Below are positions 20,252 through 29,218 of a stretch of 63,543 bases of DNA, in pieces. Both the position numbers and the translations under genes were made by a program. Within the stretch, counting starts at the first letter, position 1; the number at the start of each line of letters is the position of its first letter. This DNA comes from an uncultured Bacteroidales bacterium (GTDB lineage Bacteria > Bacteroidota > Bacteroidia > Bacteroidales > Bacteroidaceae): NCBI GenBank assembly GCA_902801475.1, contig CADCIO010000010.1, forward strand, positions 1 to 63,543, in the 5' to 3' direction. Below the pieces are notes generated by a model. That model was not told the origin of the DNA. It searched no databases and worked only from the letters and a program-made list of their open reading frames with translations.

Positions 20252-20341
20252 TTACTTGCTCTTGTGGCGATTCTTTCTCAGTCTCTTCTTACGCTTGTGA
20301 GTAGAGATCTTGTGTCTTTTCTTCTTCTTACCGTTTGGCAT
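20252..20341 (-). CDS. Very basic 29-aa protein, AURKAIP1/COX24-like
   Basis: The product runs from MPNGKKKKRHKIST to RLRKNRHKSK and has about 60 percent Lys/Arg/His. This resembles the small Bacteroidetes proteins annotated as AURKAIP1/COX24-domain proteins. In mitochondria that family includes a small-subunit ribosomal protein, so a ribosome-associated role is plausible but inferred. The start is fixed by the only in-frame ATG and by a -7 box about 90 bp upstream. It sits 13 bp ahead of the RNase G gene. Confidence 0.85.
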   Translation of the reverse strand: MPNGKKKKRHKISTHKRKKRLRKNRHKSK

Positions 20342-20427
20342 AGTTGTTGAAAATTAAGTTGTTTATAATCTTGTTTTTTGTAGTCTTTGGATGGGTCTGG
20401 GACATGCCTCAAACTCAATTCGAAGTG

Positions 20428-20459
20428 CAAATTTAGTTCTTTTTCTTGAATGTAGGAAA
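20428..20459 (-). promoter_or_regulatory. Promoter for the small basic protein and rng
   Basis: The minus-strand -7 box TAAATTTG (20428-20435) has a TTTC about 20 bp upstream (20456-20459) as a weak -33 match. It would give a leader of about 80 nt. Confidence 0.5.
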
Positions 20460-20540
20460 TTTTATCGCCGAAAATGTGGGAGATGTGCTGATTTTGTCAG
20501 TAAAAAGCCTTAAATTTGCAAGAAATATGATGTGAAATGT

Positions 20541-21902
20541 ATGAATAAATACCTATTTCCTGTTTTGCTGACAATGGCGTTTTCGGTGTCGTTGCAGGTC
20601 TTCTCCCAACGGGCTGGAAGGGCTGCTGCCTATTCTCGAGAAGCGTCTTCCATCGTGTCGAAATACAAAAGGGAACTGACGCAGATTCGGAAGAACTTGG
20701 CTGATATTTCTGTCGATTCTGCCGAGTCACAGATGTCTCCATACTACTATAAATTGTTTGGTCCTGGCGTGTTTTTCCGTTCAGTATTGGACGACAAGTT
20801 CAAGTTGGCCTACACCTTGCCAAACGATTGGAGCAGCCCGCAACAGCTGTCTGACGGTATTCTTGAGCGTCAGCACATCAACGCCTCCATTAACGACGTG
20901 CTCTTGGGTTTGTATGCAGAGAACCCACAACTTTTCCACTATTCTGACGCACAGATTGCCTCTGAAGAGACGGTGTCTCCTTTGTCTGTGGCGAGTACGT
21001 CGGCTGAGGATTTGTCCTCTATATATAATAAGGTGGACGAGATTAAGGATGTAGCTGATGTGCTGGACAGCGTGGATGTGGATCTACAGATTGTCAGACC
21101 GAACTTCTGGACGACTACGGGCAAGTTCTCCTTGCAGTTCACGCAGAATTACTTCTCTGAGAATTGGTACAAGGGAGGTAACAACAACGTGACGATGCTG
21201 TCCAATCTGGTGCTTGAAGCGAATTACAACGACCAGAAGCGGGTGTCGTGGGACAATAAGCTCGACCTGCGTCTGGGATTTGTCACAGCTACTTCGGACT
21301 CTATCCATCGTTACCTGAGCAATAACGATAAGATTCAGCTCAACTCGAAACTTGGCATCAAGGCAGCCAAGAATTGGTATTATACGGTGTCGGCTGAGGC
21401 GAAGTCGCAGTTCCTGCCTGGTCACAAGGCGAATGACCGCCGCACTTACTCAAAGTTCCTGGCACCGTTGGATGTGTATGTCTCTCTTGGTATGGACTGG
21501 AAGCCGAAGTTCAAGAATGGCAACTCCTTCTCTTTGGCGCTCCTGCCGTTCTCTTACAAAATGCGTCTGATTGACGACGACGATGTGGACATTCACCGTT
21601 CCAACAACATGGTGGGCAAGGATTTCCAGCAGGACTTCGGTTCGAAGATTGAGTTTAACTCGAAGATCACGATTGTAAAGGGTTTGACTTGGAAGTGCCG
21701 CTGCTTCTACTTCACTTCCTACGAATATGTGGAGTCGGAGATGGAGAACGTGCTTTCCTTCCAGTTCAACAAGTACATCTCCAGTGAGGTCTATACGCTT
21801 TGGCGATTTGATGACAACCGCGACATCAAGTACTATGACCACACGCTCGGCTACTTCCAGTTCAAGGAATATTTCACGCTCGGATTGGCGTATAATTTCT
21901 AA
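20541..21902 (+). CDS. DUF3078 outer-membrane protein
   Basis: The start is set at the ATG giving MNKYLFPVLLTMAFSVSLQVFSQ, a signal peptide. A GTG nine bases upstream is also possible. A -7 box TAAATTTG lies at 20511-20518. The mature protein has a helical N-terminal region, then a run of amphipathic beta-strands beginning near PNFWTTTGKFSLQFTQNYFS. It ends in the aromatic LAYNF typical of outer-membrane barrels. The segment FSENWYKGGNNNVTML is characteristic of DUF3078 proteins. The role is unknown; it may be a structural or transport barrel. It converges on the alpha-amylase gene across a shared terminator. Confidence 0.82.
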   Translation: MNKYLFPVLLTMAFSVSLQVFSQRAGRAAAYSREASSIVSKYKRELTQIRKNLADISVDSAESQMSPYYYKLFGPGVFFRSVLDDKFKLAYTLPNDWSSPQQLSDGILERQHINASINDVLLGLYAENPQLFHYSDAQIASEETVSPLSVASTSAEDLSSIYNKVDEIKDVADVLDSVDVDLQIVRPNFWTTTGKFSLQFTQNYFSENWYKGGNNNVTMLSNLVLEANYNDQKRVSWDNKLDLRLGFVTATSDSIHRYLSNNDKIQLNSKLGIKAAKNWYYTVSAEAKSQFLPGHKANDRRTYSKFLAPLDVYVSLGMDWKPKFKNGNSFSLALLPFSYKMRLIDDDDVDIHRSNNMVGKDFQQDFGSKIEFNSKITIVKGLTWKCRCFYFTSYEYVESEMENVLSFQFNKYISSEVYTLWRFDDNRDIKYYDHTLGYFQFKEYFTLGLAYNF

Positions 21903-21916
21903 TTGAAAAATCAGGC

Positions 21917-21969
21917 GTTTTTGCTGAAGTATACTTTACATGCTAGCTAAAGTATACTTCAGCAAAAAC
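21917..21969. terminator. Bidirectional terminator with a perfect 22-bp stem
   Basis: Left arm 21917-21938 and right arm 21948-21969 are perfect reverse complements around a 9-base loop. Flanking A and T tracts on both sides suit both converging genes, the DUF3078 gene and the alpha-amylase gene. Confidence 0.85.
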
Positions 21970-21977
21970 ACCCCATT

Positions 21978-23669
21978 TTAGAGTTTGAATTTCAGCACTT
22001 TTCCGCCATTGGCAGGAAGTTCCACGTAGAGGGTGCCATCAGGGATGAGCGCCTTCTTCTCTTTCTTGCCGGTGAGAAGGTCTTTGCACTCACGTGCCTC
22101 GTTGCTGACGGGGATGTCAAGACACTCGAAAGCGTGGGCAGGAATCTTCACCCATGAACGGGCGGGCTGGTCGTCGAAGTTGGCGATGACGAAGATGAGT
22201 TCCTTGTCCTTCTTACGGAGGAAAGCGAACTGGCGATGCTCATTCATTCCCTGTCCGTAGTTCACGTACATGATGTCAAAGAACTGACCCTCGCGAATGG
22301 CTTTCTCCTTGTTGCAGATGTTCAGCACCTTGGTGTAGTACTTCTGCAAGTCCTTCTCCTCCTTCGAAAGCAGGGTGCCATCAAACTTGTTGTTGTTTCT
22401 CCAACGACGGATAAGGTCGATGGTCCAGTAGTCGAAGATGGTGGTGCGACCGTCCTGTCCGCTGAATCCCTCTGAGTACATGCCCTGTTCGCCTAACTCC
22501 TGACCGAAGTAAATCATCATCGGGTTGGTGTTCATCAAGGCGCTGACAAGCAGAGCGGGCTTACCTTTCTCCGCATTGCCGGCAAAGAACTTGGAGGCGA
22601 TGCGCTGCTCGTCGTGATTCTCGAGGAAGTTGAGCATGTGGCTGTGGATGTCATCTACGCTCTGCCAAGCTCCCGTGATGCAGGCAGCAGAGTTGCCACC
22701 CATCACAGAACGGATGGTGTCGTAGAGTCCCACCTTGTCGTAGAGATAGTCGAAGTGACCACGATTCAGGTAGTTGCGATACTCGTGCGGATTATACACC
22801 TCAGCAATGAAGACGATGTTGGGGTACTTGGCCTTCACGATCGGGATGACCCATCCCCAGAAGTCGCAAGGCACCATCTCAGCCATATCGCAACGGAAAC
22901 CGTCAATGCCCTTCGAAGCCCAGAACAGGAGGATGTCGCGCATCTTCTCCCAAGTGTTGGGCGTCGTAGGACTGAAGATGAGACGTTCGCGAGTGCCCAG
23001 ATAGTCTCTGCCGTAGTTCAGCTTGACTGTCTCGTACCAGTCGTTCTGGCTCACCCAGGGCGTGAAGCAGTCGTTGCCCGTCACCTTGCAGGGCTTCTCC
23101 ACGTAGTCACCCATCTCATCGTCGTGCAACGAGAAGTTGGGCGAGAACTGAGAGCCTGGCAAGTAATAGAAATTGTTGTAGGCGCTGAAGGATTCAGTTT
23201 TGTCGTCATCTTCACCCAGGTCACGCACTCCCTCTGGTTTGGCATCAGAGTGGTACTGACGTGCCACGTGGTTGGGCACAAAGTCGATAATCATCTTCAG
23301 GTCAGCCTTGTGGGTTCGCATAACGAGGTTCTCAAACTCCTTCATGCGTTCAGGCACCTTCGTGGCAAGGTCGGGGTCGATGTCGTAGTAGTCCTTGATG
23401 GCATACGGACTTCCTGCCATACCTTTCACGACGGCAGGGTGGTCGCGCTCAATGCCATACTGAGAGTAATCACTCTTGGTGGCATGCTCGATGAGACCTG
23501 TGTACCAGATGTGTGTGGCACCTAGCTTCTTTATTTCAGCCAAAGCTGCACCTGTGAAGTCTGCCATCTTGCCACAGCCATTCTCCTTCTTCGTGCCATT
23601 GCTCACATTCTTGTTGGCATTGGCTCCAAAGAGGCGCGTGAAAACTTGATAGATGATTAGCTTTTCCAT
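21978..23669 (-). CDS. Cytoplasmic GH13 alpha-amylase family enzyme
   Basis: The 563-aa (beta/alpha)8 glycosidase lacks a signal peptide. The nucleophile is Asp261 in DGFRCDMAE, the acid/base is Glu290 in FIAEVYN, and the transition-state stabiliser is Asp353 in NFLENHDEQR. Conserved region I is DFVPNHVARQ. It is predicted to hydrolyse alpha-1,4-glucans inside the cell, fitting with the glycogen synthase and phosphorylase at 1.9-6.2 kb. Exact specificity (amylase, maltogenic or other) cannot be set. It follows fabD on the minus strand with only 5 bp between the genes. Confidence 0.92.
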   Translation of the reverse strand: MEKLIIYQVFTRLFGANANKNVSNGTKKENGCGKMADFTGAALAEIKKLGATHIWYTGLIEHATKSDYSQYGIERDHPAVVKGMAGSPYAIKDYYDIDPDLATKVPERMKEFENLVMRTHKADLKMIIDFVPNHVARQYHSDAKPEGVRDLGEDDDKTESFSAYNNFYYLPGSQFSPNFSLHDDEMGDYVEKPCKVTGNDCFTPWVSQNDWYETVKLNYGRDYLGTRERLIFSPTTPNTWEKMRDILLFWASKGIDGFRCDMAEMVPCDFWGWVIPIVKAKYPNIVFIAEVYNPHEYRNYLNRGHFDYLYDKVGLYDTIRSVMGGNSAACITGAWQSVDDIHSHMLNFLENHDEQRIASKFFAGNAEKGKPALLVSALMNTNPMMIYFGQELGEQGMYSEGFSGQDGRTTIFDYWTIDLIRRWRNNNKFDGTLLSKEEKDLQKYYTKVLNICNKEKAIREGQFFDIMYVNYGQGMNEHRQFAFLRKKDKELIFVIANFDDQPARSWVKIPAHAFECLDIPVSNEARECKDLLTGKKEKKALIPDGTLYVELPANGGKVLKFKL

Positions 23670-23674
23670 ATTAT

Positions 23675-24562
23675 TTATGCAATTCCGTGAGCAGTTACGT
23701 CGCGGCTGATCTTTGCAATCATGCCTTGCAATGCCTTACCAGGACCACACTCTGTGAAGTCTGTAGCACCTGCTGCAATCATTGCCTGCACCTCGTAAGT
23801 CCACTTCACTGGAGCTGTCAACTGAGCGATGAGGTTCTGCTTGATTTCTTCTGGGTTGGTGTGAGCCTGAGCATCCACATTCTGATAAACTGGGCACTTA
23901 GGCGTAGAGAATGTGGTAGCCTCGATGGCAGCCTGCAGTTCGTCCTTGGCTGGCTGCATGAGAGGAGAGTGGAACGCACCACCAACTGGGAGTGGGAGAG
24001 CGCGCTTTGCACCTGCTGCCTTCAAAGCCTCACAAGCCTCGTTGACAGCTTCCACATTACCAGAGATAACGAGCTGACCAGGGTTGTTGTAGTTGGCAGG
24101 AACAACGATATTGCCAGGCTTTGAGATAGAAGCACAAACCTCTTCCACCTTTGCGTCATCCAAACCGATGATGGCTGCCATCGTAGAAGGAGCTGCCTCA
24201 CAAGCTTTCTGCATAGCCTGAGCACGCTGAGAAACCAGCTTCAGGCCGTCCTCGAATGAGAGGGCACCTGCTGCAACAAGGGCAGAGAACTCACCCAGAG
24301 AGTGACCACCCACCATGTCTGCATCGAATGCGTCGCCCAGACAGATTGCTGAAATCACAGAGTGGAGGAACACAGCTGGCTGTGTCACCTTTGTCTGCTT
24401 CAATTCTTCTGCTGTACCTTCAAACATGATCTTGGTGATGTCGAAACCAAGGATTTCGTTAGCCTTGTCAAACAATTCCTTTGCCTTAGGATTGGTGTCG
24501 TAGAGGTCTTTGCCCATTCCTGTGAACTGAGCGCCCTGACCAGGGAATACAAATGCTTTCAT
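23675..24562 (-). CDS. fabD: Malonyl-CoA:ACP transacylase
   Basis: This 295-aa enzyme loads malonyl groups onto acyl carrier protein for fatty-acid synthesis. It begins with KAFVFPGQGAQFTGMG, has the nucleophile serine in GGHSLGEFSALVAAG near residue 93, and the catalytic histidine in GGAFHSPLM near 200. Length and motifs fit FabD. It is unusual to find it ahead of an amylase gene. The 5-bp gap suggests co-transcription without a clear functional link. Confidence 0.96.
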   Translation of the reverse strand: MKAFVFPGQGAQFTGMGKDLYDTNPKAKELFDKANEILGFDITKIMFEGTAEELKQTKVTQPAVFLHSVISAICLGDAFDADMVGGHSLGEFSALVAAGALSFEDGLKLVSQRAQAMQKACEAAPSTMAAIIGLDDAKVEEVCASISKPGNIVVPANYNNPGQLVISGNVEAVNEACEALKAAGAKRALPLPVGGAFHSPLMQPAKDELQAAIEATTFSTPKCPVYQNVDAQAHTNPEEIKQNLIAQLTAPVKWTYEVQAMIAAGATDFTECGPGKALQGMIAKISRDVTAHGIA

Positions 24563-24608
24563 ATCTGTTTATTTTAGAAGTTATCGAAGTTATTACTTAT
24601 TATCAATA

Positions 24609-24639
24609 AAAGCACCTTCCTACATGAGAAAGATGCTTT
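24609..24639 (-). terminator. Terminator after rplT
   Basis: A 12-bp stem with two wobble pairs (minus-strand arms AAAGCATCTTTC and GGAAGGTGCTTT) and a seven-base loop, followed by TTATTG. It separates the ribosomal operon from fabD. Confidence 0.7.
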
Positions 24640-24659
24640 ATTTTGTCACTAATGTTGAT

Positions 24660-25004
24660 TTACTTTACCTTCTCAACGATAGCCTTGAATGCCTCTGCGT
24701 TGTGTACTGCGAGGTAAGCAAGTGTCTTACGGTTGAGGTCGATGCCAGCCTTGTGGAGAGCGCCGATGAACTGAGAGTAAGACATACCCTCTGCACGAGC
24801 GGCTGCGTTGATACGCTGAATCCAGAGAGAGCGGAACTCACGCTTCTTGCGACGACGGTCTGCGAATGCGTAGGTGAGGCCTTTCTCGTAGGCGTTTTTG
24901 GCAACGGTCCAGACGTTCTTACGAGCGCCAAACTGACCCTTTACGCGCTTCAAAATCTTCTTGCGGCGAGCGCGTGATGCTACATGATTTACTGATCTTG
25001 GCAT
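24660..25004 (-). CDS. rplT: 50S ribosomal protein L20
   Basis: The 114-aa basic protein starts [18 protein letters not shown] and has [14 protein letters not shown], which are L20 signatures. It binds 23S rRNA early in assembly. It is last in the conserved thrS-infC-rpmI-rplT order. In other bacteria L20 represses this operon. No leader structure was identified here with confidence. Confidence 0.97.
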   Translation of the reverse strand: MPRSVNHVASRARRKKILKRVKGQFGARKNVWTVAKNAYEKGLTYAFADRRRKKREFRSLWIQRINAAARAEGMSYSQFIGALHKAGIDLNRKTLAYLAVHNAEAFKAIVEKVK

Positions 25005-25099
25005 AATTTTGTTTGCTTTTTGAATGTTAGCGACGTTCGATTACGTTCTTTTCGGGCTAACGATTCGATTAAACTTTTGGTTGATTACTTACTGGATTT

Positions 25100-25297
25100 T
25101 TAACGGAGTGCGAGACAATCGAGCACTTGCTTACGGTTTGCCTTCACGACAATCGTGCTGTGGTCAAGATTTCTCTTCTGCTTCTTCGTCTTCTTAGTCA
25201 GAATGTGACTGTGATAAGCGTGCTGACGCTTGATTTTGCCTGTTCCAGTAAGCGTGAAACGCTTCTTTGCAGCGGACTTAGTTTTAATTTTTGGCAT
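25100..25297 (-). CDS. rpmI: 50S ribosomal protein L35
   Basis: The 65-aa protein starts [14 protein letters not shown] and contains [15 protein letters not shown], typical of L35. It lies between infC and rplT with spacers of about 90 bp on each side. Confidence 0.97.
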   Translation of the reverse strand: MPKIKTKSAAKKRFTLTGTGKIKRQHAYHSHILTKKTKKQKRNLDHSTIVVKANRKQVLDCLALR

Positions 25298-25374
25298 TTT
25301 TTTATGTATTTAATTATTAATAATGTGTGGCAACGCATATACCAGGGCGTTACGCACTTCTATTTTCTAAACGA

Positions 25375-25395
25375 TCAACTGTCAATAATCAACTC
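25375..25395 (-). repeat. Three-unit heptanucleotide array overlapping the infC stop
   Basis: Units on the plus strand are TCAACTG, TCAATAA and TCAACTC. Read on the infC strand this is the stop-containing orientation (AGTTGA), and the TGA of infC (25389-25391) lies within it. The array appears to define the end of the gene. Confidence 0.6.
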
Positions 25396-26063
25396 TCTTT
25401 CTCAGCCAGTTTCTCAGCTAATCCTGCGAATGGGCTGTTGGGATTTGGTCCCTCTGCCTCTTTCTCAGCTTCGCGTAGTGCTTTCGCCTGTGCTTCAGCA
25501 GCCTCATTGTCGCGACGTTGCTGACTCTTTTTGGGAGCACCAGCCTTCTTTGGCGCCAATGTGAGGAACATCTTCTTGCCTTCCAACGATGGCATGCTCT
25601 CTACCTTTGCCAGCTCCTCGAGGTCGTTGGCGAATCGGAGAAGAAGCACTTCACCTTGTTCCTTGAAGACGATGGAGCGTCCCTTGAAGAACACGTATGC
25701 CTTCACCTTGTTGCCGTCGGTCAGGAATTCCTGAGCGTGCTTCAGCTTGAATGCATAGTCGGCTTCGCCCGTCTGAGGTCCGAAGCGAATTTCCTTCACT
25801 TCCACCTTCACCTGCTTTGCCTTCAGTTCCTTCGCCTTCTTCTTCTGCTGATAGAGGAACTTGGAGTAGTCGATGAGACGACATACCGGAGGTTGCGCAT
25901 TGGGAGAGATTTCTACGAGATCTACTTCCTTGTCTTCTGCGAGACGCAGGGCTTCACGGGTTGGCATCACGGTGGACTCAATTCCGTCACCTACGATTCT
26001 CACTTCTGGTACACGGATCTGTTCGTTGACCCTGTACTGTTGTTTTTTGTTGTCACCTTTCAT
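25389..26063 (-). CDS. infC: Translation initiation factor IF-3
   Basis: The 224-aa protein has [15 protein letters not shown] at the N-terminus and [22 protein letters not shown], both IF-3 hallmarks. The C-terminal domain includes [18 protein letters not shown]. It promotes correct start-codon selection on the 30S subunit. The start is a normal ATG, unlike the AUU of E. coli. The last 45 residues or so form an Ala/Glu/Lys-rich tail beyond the usual end of about 180 residues. The stop codon falls within a heptanucleotide array, so the tail may have been shaped by it. Confidence 0.95.
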   Translation of the reverse strand: MKGDNKKQQYRVNEQIRVPEVRIVGDGIESTVMPTREALRLAEDKEVDLVEISPNAQPPVCRLIDYSKFLYQQKKKAKELKAKQVKVEVKEIRFGPQTGEADYAFKLKHAQEFLTDGNKVKAYVFFKGRSIVFKEQGEVLLLRFANDLEELAKVESMPSLEGKKMFLTLAPKKAGAPKKSQQRRDNEAAEAQAKALREAEKEAEGPNPNSPFAGLAEKLAEKES

Positions 26064-26134
26064 TCGGTTGGCTTGCTTACCTTCGGTATTTTTTAGTTAA
26101 GTTTTTGTTATTTTTGTTAAAATCGGGTGCAAAG

Positions 26135-28078
26135 TTAGAAATTTTCTGTCATTTGACGAACTTCTTCTTGAATTTTCTTTGCAAAATCGTCAATTTTCAT
26201 CGTTTCTTGCTGCTGAGTGCCTTGTTTTCTGACATTTACAGTGCCATCAGCGGCTTCTTTCTCACCCACGATGAGCAGATATGGGATGTGCTTCATCTCG
26301 TTGTCGCGAATCTTTCTGCCAATCTTTTCGTTACGGTCGTCAACGATGGTGCGCACCTCTTGTGCGTTGAGTGAGGAAGCCACCTGCTGAGCGTAGTCAT
26401 TGAACTTCTCAGAGATGGGGAGCACCACCACTTGGTCAGGTGTGAGCCAGAGTGGGAAGTGACCTGCCGTGTGTTCAATCAGCACAGCGATGAAACGCTC
26501 CATCGAACCGAATGGGGCACGATGGATCATCACAGGGCGGTGCTTCTGGTTGTCAGCACCAGTATATTCGAGTTGGAAACGCTCGGGCAAGTTGTAGTCC
26601 ACCTGGATGGTACCCAATTGCCAACGGCGACCCAGCGCGTCCTTGATCATGAAGTCGAGTTTAGGACCATAGAACGCAGCCTCACCCAACTCAGTGCGGG
26701 TGTTCAGACCCTTCTCGGCGCATGCCTCGATGATGGCGTTCTGAGCCTGCTCCCATACCTCGTCCGAACCGATGTACTTCTCCTTGTCGTCAGGGTCACG
26801 AAGTGAAATCTGTGCCTCGTATTCCTTGAAGTCGAGCGCCTTGAAGATGATGTTGATGATGTCCATCACGCGCAGGAACTCATCCTTCACCTGATCTGGG
26901 CGGCAGAAGATGTGGGCATCGTCCTGCGTGAAAGAACGTACACGAGTCAATCCGTGCAACTCACCTGACTGCTCATAGCGATACACAGTACCGAATTCTG
27001 CGCAACGGAAAGGAAGGTCCTTGTAGGAACGTGGCTGCCATGCGAAAATCTCACAGTGGTGAGGGCAGTTCATAGGTTTCAACAAATACTCTTCTCCCTC
27101 TTCTGGCGTCTGGATGGGTTGGAAGGAATCCTTGCCATAGTGAGCATAGTGGCCTGAAGTCACATAGAGATTCTTACCTCCGATATGTGGTGTGATCACC
27201 TCTTGATATCCATAACGCTTCTGAATCTTGCGCAAGAAGTCCTGCAGGCGGATGCGCACAGCGGTGCCCTTTGGCAACCACATTGGCAGACCTTTACCCA
27301 CGCGCTCAGAGAACATGAACAGTTCCATCTCCTTGCCAATCTTTCTGTGGTCACGCTTCTTTGCCTCTTCGAGAGCCACCAGATACTCATCCAGCAACTT
27401 CTTCTTGGGGAACGAGATACCATAGATACGGGTCATCATTGGACGCTTCTCATCGCCACGCCAGTATGCTGCAGCCAACGACAACAGTTTGAATGCCTTG
27501 ATGGGTGCAGTTGTCATCAAGTGAGGACCCTTACAGAGGTCGATATAGTTACCCTGCGTGTATGTTGTGATCTTACCATCCTCCAACTCTGCAATCAGCT
27601 CATTCTTATAGGTCTGACCCTTTGAGGCGAACAGCTCCATCACATCCTGCTTCGAGATGTCCTTGCGCACCAATGCTTCCTTCTTCTGCTGCAGCTCCTG
27701 CATCTTCTTCTCAATCTTTGGGAAGTCTGCATCGCTCAACTTCACACCTTCAGGTGGCATCACATCGTAGTAGAAACCATTCTCGATAGCAGGACCGATA
27801 CCGAACTGAGTGCCTGGCCACAGTTCCTCAATCGCTTCAGCCATCAAGTGTGCTGATGTGTGCCAGAAGGCATGCTTACCTTCAGCGTCCTCAAACTTGT
27901 AGAGTTCAATCGTTGCGTCCTCCATGATGGGACGATTCAACTCCGTCGTCTCGCCGTTCACACCACACGCAATCACGTCTTGCGCCAATCTCTGGCTGAT
28001 GCTCTCGGCAATCTCTAAGCCCGTCACGCCAGCCTCATACTCGCGCACGGAATTGTCAGGAAAAGTAATCTTTATCAT
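26135..28078 (-). CDS. thrS: Threonyl-tRNA synthetase
   Basis: The 647-aa class II synthetase starts with a TGS domain ([20 protein letters not shown]). An editing domain follows, with the H-x3-H pair in [12 protein letters not shown]. The catalytic core has [11 protein letters not shown] and [18 protein letters not shown], and the C-terminal anticodon-binding domain begins around [14 protein letters not shown]. It charges tRNA-Thr. It is first in the operon with infC, rpmI and rplT. Confidence 0.97.
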   Translation of the reverse strand: MIKITFPDNSVREYEAGVTGLEIAESISQRLAQDVIACGVNGETTELNRPIMEDATIELYKFEDAEGKHAFWHTSAHLMAEAIEELWPGTQFGIGPAIENGFYYDVMPPEGVKLSDADFPKIEKKMQELQQKKEALVRKDISKQDVMELFASKGQTYKNELIAELEDGKITTYTQGNYIDLCKGPHLMTTAPIKAFKLLSLAAAYWRGDEKRPMMTRIYGISFPKKKLLDEYLVALEEAKKRDHRKIGKEMELFMFSERVGKGLPMWLPKGTAVRIRLQDFLRKIQKRYGYQEVITPHIGGKNLYVTSGHYAHYGKDSFQPIQTPEEGEEYLLKPMNCPHHCEIFAWQPRSYKDLPFRCAEFGTVYRYEQSGELHGLTRVRSFTQDDAHIFCRPDQVKDEFLRVMDIINIIFKALDFKEYEAQISLRDPDDKEKYIGSDEVWEQAQNAIIEACAEKGLNTRTELGEAAFYGPKLDFMIKDALGRRWQLGTIQVDYNLPERFQLEYTGADNQKHRPVMIHRAPFGSMERFIAVLIEHTAGHFPLWLTPDQVVVLPISEKFNDYAQQVASSLNAQEVRTIVDDRNEKIGRKIRDNEMKHIPYLLIVGEKEAADGTVNVRKQGTQQQETMKIDDFAKKIQEEVRQMTENF

Positions 28079-28121
28079 ATTATATTATGTGTATTTTTAG
28101 TCTTGTTCCAAAAAAACCTTG

Positions 28122-28155
28122 CAAAGATACTACTTATATTTCACACAATCACAAA
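28122..28155 (-). promoter_or_regulatory. Probable promoter of the thrS operon
   Basis: The minus-strand -7 box TATCTTTG (28122-28129) lies 43 bp before thrS. A TTTG at 28152-28155 has a longer than usual 22-bp spacer. The rest of the 280-bp gap between thrS and the M15 gene shows nothing recognisable. Confidence 0.5.
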
Positions 28156-28359
28156 CTTTCCCCCAAAAACATCCTTCTTCATCCCCTTTTTCCCCCATTT
28201 CGCTTGTTATCGGTCATTTCATGGGACAAATCCTACATAAAAATCTGTAAATGTTTCTCCGTTTACGTGGAAATTCACATCTTTTTCGAACGCGATTCTT
28301 CTTGATTTCCCAAAAGAACAGTCACATCTTTTATAGAGACCTGCCAGATACTTGATTCG

Positions 28360-29088
28360 TTATTTCTCAAAGTGTTGGTAGTCTTTGACGGTGCGCCATA
28401 CACCTCCCCAACGGAATCCGTGCTGGATGAAGAGGCGGTAGCAGAGGTCGGTGGTGTTGATGATGGGGACGGGGATGTCCTTGCGGTTGTTGGTTCTGTT
28501 GGTGGCGTAGGGTTTGCCGTTGGCCGGTTCCACCTTGCCGTTGTTGAGGTGGATGTAGGGGTTGTAGAGGGGGTTGATGTCGATGGCGAGTCCCTGTGCG
28601 TGTTTGGAGAGTTTTGTGGTGCCTGAGACGACACGGAAATTGAATGAGGAGGTGTTGTTGTGGGACATGCTGCGTTCGTCGTCGGCGTCGTATTCGTCGA
28701 TCAGCACGATGCGCTCAATCTTGTAGTTGGCTTCGTAGAGTTTGCGGAAGATGTCAATGAGGTCGTTGGCGATGGCTTGGTTGCAGACGATTTCGCCGAG
28801 CTGGGTCTTTCCTTCGAGGTTGCGATGGAGCACTCGCAGGTAGCGTAGGGTAGTGCGTGGAACGGTGCAGTTGTCCTTGTAAGACTTGCCCTTCATGCGT
28901 TGGAAGATGGCATCGCTGATGGGGTAGGCCTTGAAGCAGGAGTCGAGGCTGTAGGCTTTGACGGCTTCGTCGCTGACGATGGCGGCTGGTGACCATTCAC
29001 GAAGTGCTTCTTGATCCTCTTGGGAGTTGAAGGTTGAAAGTTGAAAATTGAAAATTGAGAGGAGGAAAGAAAGGATTAAAATCTTCAT
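28360..29088 (-). CDS. Exported M15-type (VanY-like) D-Ala-D-Ala peptidase
   Basis: In this 242-aa protein, zinc ligands are visible as SKHAQGLAIDINP (His and Asp, about residues 160-172) and the terminal YQHFEK histidine, with W-G-G-x-W before it. This matches M15 carboxypeptidases that trim peptidoglycan peptides in the periplasm. The signal-peptide hydrophobic core (residues about 9-22) is encoded by a 7-bp tandem array. A minus-strand -7 box TAAATTTG lies at 29117-29124. Confidence 0.82.
   Translation of the reverse strand: MKILILSFLLSIFNFQLSTFNSQEDQEALREWSPAAIVSDEAVKAYSLDSCFKAYPISDAIFQRMKGKSYKDNCTVPRTTLRYLRVLHRNLEGKTQLGEIVCNQAIANDLIDIFRKLYEANYKIERIVLIDEYDADDERSMSHNNTSSFNFRVVSGTTKLSKHAQGLAIDINPLYNPYIHLNNGKVEPANGKPYATNRTNNRKDIPVPIINTTDLCYRLFIQHGFRWGGVWRTVKDYQHFEK
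29026..29060 (-). repeat. Five-unit heptanucleotide array encoding part of a signal peptide
   Basis: On the plus strand it reads GTTGAAG, GTTGAAA, GTTGAAA, ATTGAAA, ATTGAGA, exactly five units. On the coding (minus) strand it is in the stop-free orientation and encodes the [10 protein letters not shown] segment of the M15 protein. Confidence 0.8.
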
Positions 29089-29116
29089 TTTAGAGTCAAT
29101 TGTTGTTATCAGGCGG

Positions 29117-29124
29117 CAAATTTA
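29117..29124 (-). promoter_or_regulatory. -7 box of the M15 peptidase gene
   Basis: Minus-strand TAAATTTG, 29 bp before the start codon. The -33 element is only a weak CTTG at about 21 bp spacing. Confidence 0.5.
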
Positions 29125-29179
29125 CGGAAAAAGAACGATTTTGTGCAAGCGCTTGTGGGACTATGTGGATTTTTTTCCT

Positions 29180-29187
29180 TAAATTTG
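29180..29187 (+). promoter_or_regulatory. -7 box of the V-ATPase operon
   Basis: TAAATTTG, 31 bp upstream of the first V-ATPase gene. No good -33 box at the standard spacing. The site is back to back with the M15 promoter. Confidence 0.5.
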
Positions 29188-29218
29188 TCCCGAAATATGT
29201 ACAAACACCAATAATAAT

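Noticed and set aside
22614..23525. Plus-strand open frame of 303 codons opposite the alpha-amylase
   Set aside because: Antisense to GH13 catalytic motifs, with no recognisable domain or start signal.
24660..28078. A T-box or L20 autoregulatory leader in the thrS-infC-rpmI-rplT region
   Set aside because: I saw no T-box sequence or L20-binding mimic that could be supported by eye in the spacers.
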